A stretch of 64,000 nt of DNA from Streptomyces dangxiongensis. GTDB lineage: Bacteria; Actinomycetota; Actinomycetes; Streptomycetales; Streptomycetaceae. Of the stretch, positions 51,659 to 61,800 are shown in pieces. The stretch is from assembly GCF_003675325.1 (NCBI RefSeq), contig NZ_CP033073.1, forward strand, positions 992,001 to 1,056,000, written 5' to 3'. The position numbers and the translations under genes were made by a program. The notes beneath the pieces are model-generated. The model was given only the letters and a program-made list of their open reading frames with translations. It searched no databases and was not told the origin of the DNA. Every line of letters starts with the position of its first letter. Position 1 is the stretch's first letter.

Positions 51659-52327
51659 ATGTCCGAAGCAAACGCCCGGCGTCTGACCGGCCTCGCCGCC
51701 GTCGTCGCCGCCGTAGCCCTCATCGTCCAAGTACCGCTGTACTTCCTCTACTCGGGCCCACCGCCGGATGCCAACGTCCTGTCCCGACTGCTCATCGGGA
51801 TCATCGCGCTCGCCTGCCTGGTCGTGTTCGTGACGGCCTTCAAGGAGCTGGTCGGGCGGGTCGGCCCGGCCCATGAGTGGGTCGCCTCGATCGCCTTCGC
51901 CACGGGCCTCGTGTACACCACGGTCACCCTGGTCTCGATGGGCCTCGAAGCCGGCGCGGTCATCGCCGTCGACCACCCGATCGACCCCACCATCGACGTC
52001 AGCGGCACCTACATCCTCTACGGGTCCGTCTCCCGGCTCATGCTGGCGCTCTTCCTGACCGCGCTCGGCCACGCCGTCATCCGCACCGGCCTGCTGCCGC
52101 GCTGGACCGGCCGCTCGGCGTACGTCCTGGCCGTCCTCAACCTGGCCTTCGTACCGTCGCTGTTCTTCGGCAACGACCCCGCGTTCTTCTACGCGGCGAA
52201 CGGCTGGGGCACGACAGCGCTGATGGGGGCCGCCCTCAGCTACTGGCTGCTGGCCCTGGGGATCTGCACGTACCGCAGCGCGGCGCACATCACCCCGGCG
52301 GCCGGCGCGGTGACGCCACGGCACTGA
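51659..52327 (+). CDS. DUF4386-like membrane protein
   Basis: A 222-residue protein with about six hydrophobic segments, e.g. 'LAAVVAAVALIVQVPLYFL', 'LIGIIALACLVVFVTAF' and 'TALMGAALSYWLLALGI'. The arrangement resembles DUF4386 proteins of unknown function. No neighbour hints at a role. Confidence 0.7.
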   Translation: MSEANARRLTGLAAVVAAVALIVQVPLYFLYSGPPPDANVLSRLLIGIIALACLVVFVTAFKELVGRVGPAHEWVASIAFATGLVYTTVTLVSMGLEAGAVIAVDHPIDPTIDVSGTYILYGSVSRLMLALFLTALGHAVIRTGLLPRWTGRSAYVLAVLNLAFVPSLFFGNDPAFFYAANGWGTTALMGAALSYWLLALGICTYRSAAHITPAAGAVTPRH

Positions 52328-52365
52328 ACGGCCCGGGTGGCGGGGTGCGCCGGAACGCCGTCGCC

Positions 52366-52403
52366 GAGGGGCCGCCCGTGGCAGCGGGCACGGGCCGCCC
52401 CTC
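52366..52403. terminator. Convergent terminator
   Basis: GAGGGGCCGCCCGTG-N8-CACGGGCCGCCCCTC, a 15-base stem with one mismatch, between the membrane protein and the methyltransferase. It marks the left border of the ansamycin transcription block. Confidence 0.6.
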
Positions 52404-52412
52404 GCCCGGGGA

Positions 52413-53363
52413 TCAGACCTTCTTCGCCACGTAGAGCCGGTAGCTGTCCACCGGCGGCATGAACTGCGAGGGCAGTACGCCCATCCTCTTCAGCAGCTTG
52501 GTGGAGCCGCTGTCGGTGTAGCCGGCGAAGGAACCGCCGACGGCCTCCGGGCCGACCCGCTTGGCCATGTGACGCTGGATGGCACCGACCCGCTGCTCGC
52601 GCAGCGCCTTGTGGAAGGAGCCGTCGGGAGACAGACGCCGGTGGATCGCGGCCCGCACGTTGGACGAGATGTCACGGTCGAGCACCCACTCCAGGCCGAG
52701 GCCCTTCTCCTGCAGCTCCTTCAGGAAGGCGTGCCGCTGCGTGGTGTAGAGGTCGACGTGCGTGAAGTAGCCTCCCGGCTTGAGCACCCGTGCCACCTCC
52801 TGGAGGAACTTCTCCAGACTCGGGTAGTTGTGCGCGCTCTCGATGTTCACCACGACGTCGACCTCGCCGTCCTCGAAGGGCAGGTTCTCCGCGTCGCCCT
52901 GGACGTACCGCAGGCCCTTGCGGGACAGCGCGGCGTTCGCCCGGTTGACGGCCTGCTCCGACAGGTCGAGGCCGATCATGCTCTTCGCGTGGATCACACG
53001 GGAGAGGAAGTTCAGTCCCTCGCCCAGCCCGCAGCCGACTTCGAGGACGAACCTGTCCGCGTAGTCGTCGAGGTCGATCGGCACCTCCCTGAGAGCGGCG
53101 AAGTACAGCTCTTCGGAGAAGCCGTCCGTGTCGTACTGCAGGAAGCCGGGGATGCGGGCGTTGATCTCCTTGGCCACCTGGTCGTCGTGGTAGCCCCAGT
53201 TCCACAGGATGCCCTTCTTGGACATCCGGGCCTGGAGGTCGTAGCTGGTGGAGATGTTCTTCTTGTGCACGCCCTCCTTGGCTCTCTGACCGTCCTGATC
53301 GTCGGTCAGATTGATCTCGTTGACACTCGTGAACAAGCCGTACATGTCCTCGCGTGCGCCCAT
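52413..53363 (-). CDS. SAM-dependent O-methyltransferase, ansamycin tailoring candidate
   Basis: A 316-residue class I methyltransferase. SAM motif I 'VLEVGCGLGEGLNFLSR' is near residue 107, motif II 'YVQGDAENLPFEDGEVDVVV' near 152, and 'EVARVLKPGGYFTHVDLYTT' near 187. The long 'KKGILWNWGYHDD' N-terminal part resembles natural-product O-methyltransferases. It is last in the run behind the PKS, amide synthase and oxygenase. O-methylation of a macrolactam hydroxyl, such as C3-OH, would fit the PKS prediction. Confidence 0.8.
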   Translation of the reverse strand: MGAREDMYGLFTSVNEINLTDDQDGQRAKEGVHKKNISTSYDLQARMSKKGILWNWGYHDDQVAKEINARIPGFLQYDTDGFSEELYFAALREVPIDLDDYADRFVLEVGCGLGEGLNFLSRVIHAKSMIGLDLSEQAVNRANAALSRKGLRYVQGDAENLPFEDGEVDVVVNIESAHNYPSLEKFLQEVARVLKPGGYFTHVDLYTTQRHAFLKELQEKGLGLEWVLDRDISSNVRAAIHRRLSPDGSFHKALREQRVGAIQRHMAKRVGPEAVGGSFAGYTDSGSTKLLKRMGVLPSQFMPPVDSYRLYVAKKV

Positions 53364-53407
53364 GTTCCGGGTTCCTCTCTCGTCGTGCTCGTCAGGGTGG
53401 GAAAGCC

Positions 53408-55042
53408 TCAGCCGGCGGCCGGGAGCGGCGCCCCCAGCCGGTGCGCCAGTTCGTCCACGAGCGCGCCCAGCGCCTGTGGCCCGTGCGCCGCGCCGAAGAC
53501 GGTGAAGTCGGGGCGCACCAGCACGGCTGTCGCGTCGCTCTCGGCCAGGTACGGCAGATACCGGTCCTCGATGTCGACCACGGCGCCGGGGCCGGGTTCG
53601 CGCGGTGATGTGCCGACGGGCAGGACGTGCGCGTAGCGCGTGCCGAGTCCGTCGAGGAAGGCCCGCCGCCGATCGTCCAGCACAGTCACCGGATCGGCGG
53701 CGGTGAGCAGTACGAAGCCGAGGCCGACGATCTCGTCCAGCAGCCCGTCCCCGTCGGCACCCGCCACCCGCGCCTGCGGGAACAGGGTGCCGGCGGGCAG
53801 CAGCGGCGTGCCGTCGGCGGCACGGTGGAGCAGCCCGTCGGTGAGCGGGATCGCGGTCGACATCGGCAGTGCGCCGCCGCTCTCGCGGTCACGTCCGGCC
53901 AGCATGATCGCATCACGGTCGGCGGCCGCGGCAGGGTCGGTCACGCAGATCACCTTGCCGAGCTTCACGGACGTGGTGACGGCGTTCCGGACGTGCGCCC
54001 GGCGCTCGACGGTGTAGGTGTCGAGTATCGAGTCGTCGGCGAGGCCGCGCAGCAGCAGGTCGAGTTTCCACGACAGGTTGGCCACGTCCCGGAAGCCCGA
54101 GCACATGCCCTGCCCGGCGAAGGGCGGCATGAGGTGCGCGGCGTCCCCCGCGATCAGCAGCCGGCCCTTGCGCCACTCCGCCGCCCAGCGGGCCTGGAAG
54201 GTGTAGACGGCGTGCCGTTCGAGGGTCGCGTTGTCGGGGCGGACGGAGAACATCTCCAGCATGCGCCAGAGGGTCTCGTCCCGCTTCAGCTCCTCCATGC
54301 TCTCGCCCGGCAGCCGCATGAACTCGTACCGGCGGTGTCCCGGACCGGCCGACACCGCGGTCCGGGGCCGTTCCGGGTCGCAGATCTGGAGGTTGTTGGG
54401 GTGGAAGTCGCGGGGCTCGTTCAGCACGACGTCGCAGATGAGCCAGTCGTAGAAGAATCCGAGGTCGGTGAGGGAACTCTCCATCGACTCCCGGACGAAG
54501 CTGTTCGCCCCGTCGCATCCGACGACGTACCGTGCGGTGAAGGTGTGCTCCTGTTCGTCGGTGTCCTCACAGATCACCTCGACCAGGTCGCCACGGTCGT
54601 CGAGTTCGACGACCGCCTGCCCGCGGACGACCCGCAGGTTCGGGAAGTCGGTGCCGCGGTCGATGAGCGTGGCCTCCAGGCCCGGCTGGTACATGGCGGT
54701 CGCCTGTGGCCAGCCGCAGTGGCCGTTCTCGGCGCTCTCCATGTGCAGCAGGGTCTCGCCGGCGGCGTTGCGCCAGGCGTAGTCCCGTGAGTTCTCACCG
54801 AACTTGTCGAGGAAGGGCCCGATACCGGCAGCGGCGAGGATACGGGCTGCCTCGTCGTCGAAACCGACCGCCCGCGGCATGGGGTACGGCCGGGGCCAGC
54901 GTTCCACGACCGTGATCCGCCAGCCGCGCGCGGCCAGCAGGATCGCCAGCACCTGACCGACCGGGCCGTAGCCGACGACGGCCACGTCCGTGTCGGTGGC
55001 GGCGACCGTTCCGGTCCCGGCGCCGCTGCTCTCCGTCTCCAT
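53408..55042 (-). CDS. FAD-dependent aromatic hydroxylase (MhpA/GdmM/Rif-Orf19 type)
   Basis: A 544-residue group A flavoprotein monooxygenase. N-terminal FAD motif 'VAVVGYGPVGQVLAILLAAR'; the DG motif is 'YVVGCDGANSFVR'; the GD motif is 'RLLIAGDAAHLMPPFAGQGM'. A thioredoxin-like C-terminal domain is present. In ansamycin clusters such enzymes oxidise the AHBA-derived ring towards a hydroquinone or quinone. ATG 55042 is preferred because GGAG stands seven bases before it; the ATG six bases earlier abuts the site. Confidence 0.87.
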   Translation of the reverse strand: METESSGAGTGTVAATDTDVAVVGYGPVGQVLAILLAARGWRITVVERWPRPYPMPRAVGFDDEAARILAAAGIGPFLDKFGENSRDYAWRNAAGETLLHMESAENGHCGWPQATAMYQPGLEATLIDRGTDFPNLRVVRGQAVVELDDRGDLVEVICEDTDEQEHTFTARYVVGCDGANSFVRESMESSLTDLGFFYDWLICDVVLNEPRDFHPNNLQICDPERPRTAVSAGPGHRRYEFMRLPGESMEELKRDETLWRMLEMFSVRPDNATLERHAVYTFQARWAAEWRKGRLLIAGDAAHLMPPFAGQGMCSGFRDVANLSWKLDLLLRGLADDSILDTYTVERRAHVRNAVTTSVKLGKVICVTDPAAAADRDAIMLAGRDRESGGALPMSTAIPLTDGLLHRAADGTPLLPAGTLFPQARVAGADGDGLLDEIVGLGFVLLTAADPVTVLDDRRRAFLDGLGTRYAHVLPVGTSPREPGPGAVVDIEDRYLPYLAESDATAVLVRPDFTVFGAAHGPQALGALVDELAHRLGAPLPAAG

Positions 55043-55065
55043 GGTCATCTCCGTTCGGTCCCGCC

Positions 55066-55848
55066 TCAGCCGTTGCCCGAGCCGACGAGGATGTCCTTCA
55101 CCACGCCTTCGAACTCGGCCTTGTCGATCAGCATGCGGGCCGATTCGTGGCCGTTCTCCACCCGCAGCAGCCGCCTGCCGGTGAGGACGACCTGCCCGTT
55201 GTCGGTGGCGCGGCCCCGCAGCACGGTTCCGGCGAACAGCGAGTCCTTCACGATCCGCTCGGCGGCGGTGTCCTGCGGACTGTCCCAGTCGGAGACGGCG
55301 CGGGCCGTCAGCTCGAACCGGTACACCGAACGCCAGTCCCCGGTGGCGGCCTTCCGCTCCAGCACGTGGTACGTGCCGGCCGTCGTGAGCCGGTAGGAGC
55401 AACCGAACTGCTGCTGCACCTCGTCGGTCATCCGCAGCGGCTCCAGATACGACGGACCGGCGAAGCCCACGTCGACGAGCCAGGTCTCCCCGTCGAGCCG
55501 CACACAGTTGAAGGTGTGCTCGAAGTCCGGCCCGAACTGCCCGTTGGGCCAGCGCTGGGACGCGGCCAGGATCGAGACGTCGTAACCGAGTTCGGTCAGG
55601 AGCCTGCGGAACAGGCCGCTCAGGTCGTGGCACACGCCGCCCGCGCCTCCGGCGACGATCGCCCGGAACGTCGCGTCGACGTCGATGTCGACGACGTTAC
55701 GGAAGCCCGTGAAACTCTTGATGAAGTCGCTGCTGTCGTAGGCCAGCGACATCATGTGGTTCTTGTGCAGCACGCGCAGCGTCTCGACGCTGGGCGCGGG
55801 CACCTCGGTGAAGCCCAGGCGGCGCAGATAGGTCTCGACCTCGAACAT
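55066..55848 (-). CDS. Amide synthase (RifF-type arylamine N-acetyltransferase homologue)
   Basis: A 260-residue NAT-fold protein with the full triad: Cys73 in 'GGVCHDLSGLF', His111 in 'FEHTFNC', Asp126 in 'LVDVGFAGP'. In ansamycin pathways this protein takes the finished chain from the last ACP and closes the macrolactam with the ring amine. It starts four bases after the PKS stop, and the PKS has no thioesterase. An ordinary NAT detoxifying arylamines would not be expected at this position. Confidence 0.9.
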   Translation of the reverse strand: MFEVETYLRRLGFTEVPAPSVETLRVLHKNHMMSLAYDSSDFIKSFTGFRNVVDIDVDATFRAIVAGGAGGVCHDLSGLFRRLLTELGYDVSILAASQRWPNGQFGPDFEHTFNCVRLDGETWLVDVGFAGPSYLEPLRMTDEVQQQFGCSYRLTTAGTYHVLERKAATGDWRSVYRFELTARAVSDWDSPQDTAAERIVKDSLFAGTVLRGRATDNGQVVLTGRRLLRVENGHESARMLIDKAEFEGVVKDILVGSGNG

Positions 55849-55852
55849 CCGG

Positions 55853-58800
55853 CTACTCTCCCTCTTCCGGGCGGTCCCACTCGGACAGCAGTTCGCGCAG
55901 CCGCGCGACGGCCCGCGCACGCGACGCGTCGTCGTGCAGCGCCGGGGTCACCGCCAGCTCCAGCTTGCTGAACTCCGCCGTCACCGTCTCCGGGCTGACG
56001 GTCAGATCGGGCTCCAGGGTGTCCCGCATGAGTTCGGCGATCATGCCGGCGGTCGGGAAGTCGAAGATCAGGCCCTGCGCCAGTTCGAGTCCCGACACCC
56101 GGTTGAGCCGGTTGCGCAGCTCCAGGCCGGTCAGCGAGTCGAAGCCGATGTCGAGGAGGGCGACCCCGTCCTCGACGGCCGTCGAGCCCGTGGCGTGACC
56201 GAGCACCTGCCCCGCCTCCGCCAGCACCAGATCGGTCAGTACCGCCAGCCGCTCCTGCGGGGACACGCGCAGCAGCCGTGCCCGCAGTGCCGCGCCGGCG
56301 TTCCCGGACTCCTGGTCCGCAGCGGCGCCGGCCCCGGCCACCTGCGTCAGGGCGGCGACCTCAGGCAGGGCCCGCAGCAGCGGACGCTCCCTGGCCACCA
56401 TGAAGGACGGCGCGAACCGCGACCAGTCGATGCCCGCGACCACGACATGCCCCTCACCGCTCACCATCGCCCGGCCCAGGGCCTCGACCGCGAGTTCGGG
56501 CCGCATCAGCTCCACGCCGACCTCCGCGAACTCCTCGGCCACGGAGTCGTCGACCATGCCACCGCCGGCCCAGGCACCCCAGGCCACGGCGGTCGCCGGC
56601 CGCCCATCGGCACGCCTGCGGTGCGCCAGCCCCTCGACGAAGGCGTTCGCGGCGGCGTACCCGCTCTGACCCGCACCACCCCAGGCGGCGGCCCCGGAGG
56701 AGAACACCACGAATGCCTCCAGCGGACGGTCGGCCAGCAGTTCGTCGAGGTGTACGGCACCGACGACCTTCGCCCGGCCGACCTCGGCGAACTCCGCCAA
56801 CGTGACGTCGGGCAGCTTCTTGGGCTCCTGCGCGACACCGGCGGTATGGAAGACGGCGGTGACGGGCAGGTCCGACGGCACTCGCCCGATCACCTCCGCT
56901 AGCGCCGCCCGGTCGGTGACGTCACAGGCCGCGACGGTGACGCGGGCGCCGAGCGCGGTCAGCTCCGCCTCCAACGCCGCCGCGCCCTCGGCGGCCGGGC
57001 CGCGACGGCTGAGCAGGAGCAGGTGCTCCGCGCCCCGGGTGGCGGCCCAGCGCGCCACGTGCGCACCGATGCCACCCGTGCCACCGGTGACGAGCACCGT
57101 ACCGTGCGGTGTCCAGGCCTCGGCAGGCCCGGTGTCACCGCCCTCGGCGACGGACCCGGCGCGGGTCATACGCCGCGCGTAGGCGCCCGAGGAGCGGATC
57201 GCCACCTGGTCCTCGCCGTGCTGTCCACACAGCGTGGCGACCAACCGGCCCCACGCGGCGCCGTCGGGCTCGGCGGCCAGATCGATCAGCCCGCCCCAGG
57301 TCTTCGGGTGGTCCAGGGCGAGTACGGTGCCCAGTCCCCACATCATCGGCTGCGCCGCACTCGTCACCTCCGCGTCCTCGCGGACCGCGACGGCCCCCGA
57401 GGTCAAGCACCACAGCGGGGCGGTGACGTCCAGGTCATGGAGAGCCTGCACGAGCGCGACGGTGGCGGCCGTACCGCGCGACAGCGCCGGGTGGGTGGGC
57501 TCCGGCCGCTCGTCCAGGGCGAGCAGGGACACCACCCCGGCCGGCGTGCCGGGCTCCGCGTCGAGACGCGTCCGTACGACGTTCGCCAGGGTCTCCCGGT
57601 CCTCAGCGTCCACGTCGACCCGTACGACGCGACCGCCGTGCTCGGTCAGCGCGGCACTCGTGGCCGCCGCCGTCGCGTCGGCGTATCCCGTGGGGACCAG
57701 CATCAGCCACGTGCCGTCGGCGACGGCAGCACCCGGGGCGAGCGCGTCGGTGACGGGCTGCCAGGTGATCCGGTATCGCCAGCCGTCCAGCACCGTCTGG
57801 TCCCGATGGCGGCGGCGCCACGCGGACAGGGCAGGGAGCACACCGTCCAGGGCGGTCGCGTCGAGCCGCAAGGACCGCGCCAGCGAGTCCGTGTCCCCAC
57901 TGTCCACGATCTCCCAGAACGCCGCGTCGACCGGGTCGGTGACTGTCTCGGGAGCGCTCGGGCCGTCGCCCGCGATCCAGAAGCGCCGGTGCTGGAAGGC
58001 GTACGTGGGCAGGTCCACGCGGCGTGCGTCCCGGCCGGCGAAGACCTGCTCCCAGTCGACGGCGACACCGCGCGTGTGCAACTGCCCGAGAGCGGCCAGC
58101 AGAGCCCGCTCCTCGCCGACGTCACGCCGCAGCGACGGCACGCAGTCCTCCGCCACCATCCCGGTCAGGATGCCGTCCGGGCCCAACTCCAGGAAGGTGG
58201 TGACCTTCTGGTCCCTCATGGCCCGCACACCGTCGTGGAAACGGACCGTGCCGCGTACGTGCTCCACCCAGTAATCGGGCGAGCACAACCGACCGGCGTC
58301 CGCCACCTCACCCGTCACGTTCGACACCACCGGCAGCGTCGGGGCGTTGTAGGTCAGCCCGGCCGCGACCTCGCGGAACTCGTCCAGCATCGGGTCCATC
58401 AACGGCGAGTGGAACGCGTGCGACACCCTCAGCCGCTTCACCCGACGGCCGGGCAAGGCTTCGGTCACCGCCAGCACCGCACCCTCAGCACCCGACAGCA
58501 CCAAGGAGGTCGGCCCGTTGACGGCGGCGATGCTCACACCGTCGCGGAGCAGCGGAAGAACGTCCTCCTCGGTGGCCTCCACCGCGACCATCACCCCACC
58601 GGCCGGCAGCGCCTGCATCAACCGGCCACGCGCCACGACCAGCGCCGCCGCATCCTCCAGCGACCACACACCCGCCACATAGGCGGCCGTCACCTCACCG
58701 ATGGAGTGACCGGCGAGACAGTGCGGGCGCACGCCCCAGGAGCGTACGAGGTGGTACAGCGCCACCTCGACCGCGAACAGCGCCGGCTGCGCGTACCCCG

Positions 58801-61800
58801 TCTCCTCCAGCAGCTCCCCGCCCTCGAAGACCACCGCCTTCAGCGACCGGCCGAGCTTCCCGTCGACGGCCGCACACACCTCATCGAGCGCCTCGGCGAA
58901 CACCGGGAAAGAGCCGTACAGTTCACGCCCCATCCCCACCCGCTGCGACCCCTGTCCGGTGAACAACACACCCAGACGGCCAGAGGAAGCCGTCTGCGGA
59001 CGTAACACCGCCAGACCCTCCCGCGCCTCCTCCACCGACTCGGCGATGACCACGGCACGATGGTCGAAGTGCGTCCGGGCAGTCGCCAGCGAGTACGCCA
59101 CGTCGGTGAGAGGCACGTCCTGAGCGGAGTCCAGGTAGGACGACAGCGCGTCGGCCTGAGCCCGCACCGCCTCCGGAGACACGCCCGACACCAGCAGCGG
59201 TACGGCGGCGTTCGGAGCCGCCGCGCGGTCCGCTGGGGGTTCTGTCTCGACGGCTTCCAGGATGACGTGGGCGTTGGTGCCGCTGAGGCCGAAGGAGGAG
59301 ACCGCGGCACGACGCGGACGGCCTGCGTCGGGCCATGCCCGCGGCTCGGTGAGCAGTTTCACGGCGCCGGCCGACCAGTCGACCTTAGGAGTGGGCTCGT
59401 CGACGTGCAGTGTCTTCGGCAGCACGCCGTGCCGCATCGCCTGCACCATCTTGATCACACCCGCCACACCGGCCGCCGCCTGCGCATGACCGATGTTCGA
59501 CTTCAACGAACCCAGCCACAACGGCTCGTCCCCGGCCCGCTCCTGGCCGTACGTGGCGATCAGCGCCTGCGCCTCGATCGGGTCACCCAGTGATGTGCCC
59601 GTACCGTGCGCCTCCACCACGTCCACGTCGGCCGCCGACAGACCGGCACTCGCCAACGCCTGACGGATCACCCGCTGCTGCGACGGACCGTTCGGCGCCG
59701 TGATGCCGTTCGACGCACCGTCCTGGTTCACGGCCGTGCCACGCACCAGGGCCAGCACCTCGTGACCGTTGCGGCGAGCGTCCGACAGGCGCTCCAGCAG
59801 GACGAGACCCACGCCCTCTGCCCACGCCGTACCGTCCGCGCCCGCCGCGAACGACTTGCACCGTCCGTCCGGCGCGAGGCCCCGCTGCCTCGAGAACTCC
59901 ACGAAGCTGCCGGGCGTGGCCATGACGGCGACACCGCCGGCCAGCGCGAGCGAGCACTCGCCGCTGCGCAGCGCCTGCATCGCGGAGTGCATCGCGACCA
60001 GCGACGACGAGCACGCCGTGTCCAACGTCACCGCCGGCCCCTCGAAGCCGAAGGTGTACGCCACCCGGCCCGAGATGAAGCTGCCCGCGTTGCCGTTGCC
60101 GAGGAAACCCTCCAGTTCCTCGGGCACGCGCGTCAGTGTGGTGGCGTAGTCGTGGTACATGGCGCCTGCGAAGACGCCCGTGCGGCTGCCCTTCAGCACG
60201 GTCGGATCGATCCCGGCCCGCTCCAGCACCTCCCACGACACCTCCAGCAACAACCGCTGCTGCGGATCCATCGCAAGCGCCTCACGCGGCGAAATCCCGA
60301 AGAACCCCGGATCGAACTCCCCCGCACCATGAAGAAACCCACCATGGCGCACCATCGACTTACCGACCTTCTCAGGATCAGGATCGAACAACCGCGACAC
60401 ATCCCAGCCCCGGTCCTCCGGAAACTCCGTAATCCCGTCCCGACCCTCCACCACCATCCGCCACAGATCCTCCGGCGAACCCACCCCACCCGGAAGACGA
60501 CACCCCATCGCCACAACCGCGATCGCATCCTCCGACACCCCGCCGACCGACACCCCCCGCCCAGCCACCGGCCCAACCGCAACCTCTCCCCCCACCAACT
60601 CCACACGCAAGAACTCCGCCAGCACACCCGGCGACGGATAATCAAAAATCAACGTCGCCGACAACCGAAGCCCCGTCACGGCATTCAACCGGTTACGCAG
60701 CTCCACCGCCGTCAACGAATCAAAACCCAGATCACTGAACGCCTGCCCCGCACCGATACTCCCCGCACCCGCATGCCCCAGCACCACCGCCACCTCACCC
60801 GACACCAACTCCAAAAGCATGCGCTTCTGCTCGTCGACCGTCAGGGCGGCGAGGCGGTCGGCCAGGGTCCCGCCCGTGGTGGCACCGGTGCCGGCCGGCG
60901 CGGTGCGCGCCGTGCGGCGCGGTTGGCGCACCAGTCCGCGCAGCACCGGCGGCAGGTGTCCCGCCCGTGCCTGCTCCGCCAGCGCGGCGAAGTCGAACTT
61001 CACCGGGACGAGCGTCGACGCCTCACCGGCCATGGCCGAGTCGAGCAGGGCCATGCCTTCCTCCGAGGCGAGCGGGAGCACCCCGCCCCGGTTCATACGG
61101 GCCCGGTCCGACTCGCTCATCGTCGCGATCATGCCGCCGGACTCGGCCCACAGGCCCCAGGCCAGTGAGACGGCGCTGAGGCCCTGCGCGCGCCGCCACT
61201 GGGCGAACGCATCCAGGAACGCGTTCGCGGCGGAGTAGTTGCCCTGGCCCGGGGCACCGATCACACCGGCGGCGGAGGAGAACAGGACGAACGCCGAGAG
61301 GTTCATGTCGCGTGTCAGCTCGTGCAGTGTCAGCGCGGCGTCGACCTTGGGCCGGAAGGCGGCGCCGACGCGCTCCGGGGTCAGCCTCGGGATCACACCG
61401 TCGTCCAGGACGCCTGCCGCGTGCACGATGCCGGTCAGCGGCGCCGCGGGCGAGATCTCCGAGAGGAGCTTCTTCACGGCCCTGCGCTTGGACAAGTCGC
61501 ACGCCGCCACGGTGACACTCGCTCCGGCCGCCTCCAGCTCGGCCGTCAACTCCCGGGCGCCGGGCGCCTCCGGGCCGCGGCGGCTGATCAACAGCAGGTG
61601 CCGTACACCGTGCTCGGCGACGAGGTGCCGGGCGACCAGGCCGCCCAGCGTTCCGGTGCCGCCGGTGACGAGCACGGTGCCCTCGGGGGCCAGTGCGGGA
61701 CCGGTCCCGGCGTCCGGCGCGATGCGCGCCAGTCGGGGTGTGTGCACGACGTCACCGCGTACGGCTACCTGCGGTTCACCGGTGACCAGTACGCCGGCCA

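Noticed and set aside
55853..56300. Thioesterase at the PKS C-terminus
   Set aside because: After the last ACP only about 90 residues of charged tail remain, with no GxSxG motif; the amide synthase is the release enzyme.
57023..59005. Plus-strand frame of 660 codons inside the PKS
   Set aside because: Mirror of the KR/AT coding sequence; Arg/His/Gln-rich low-complexity translation.
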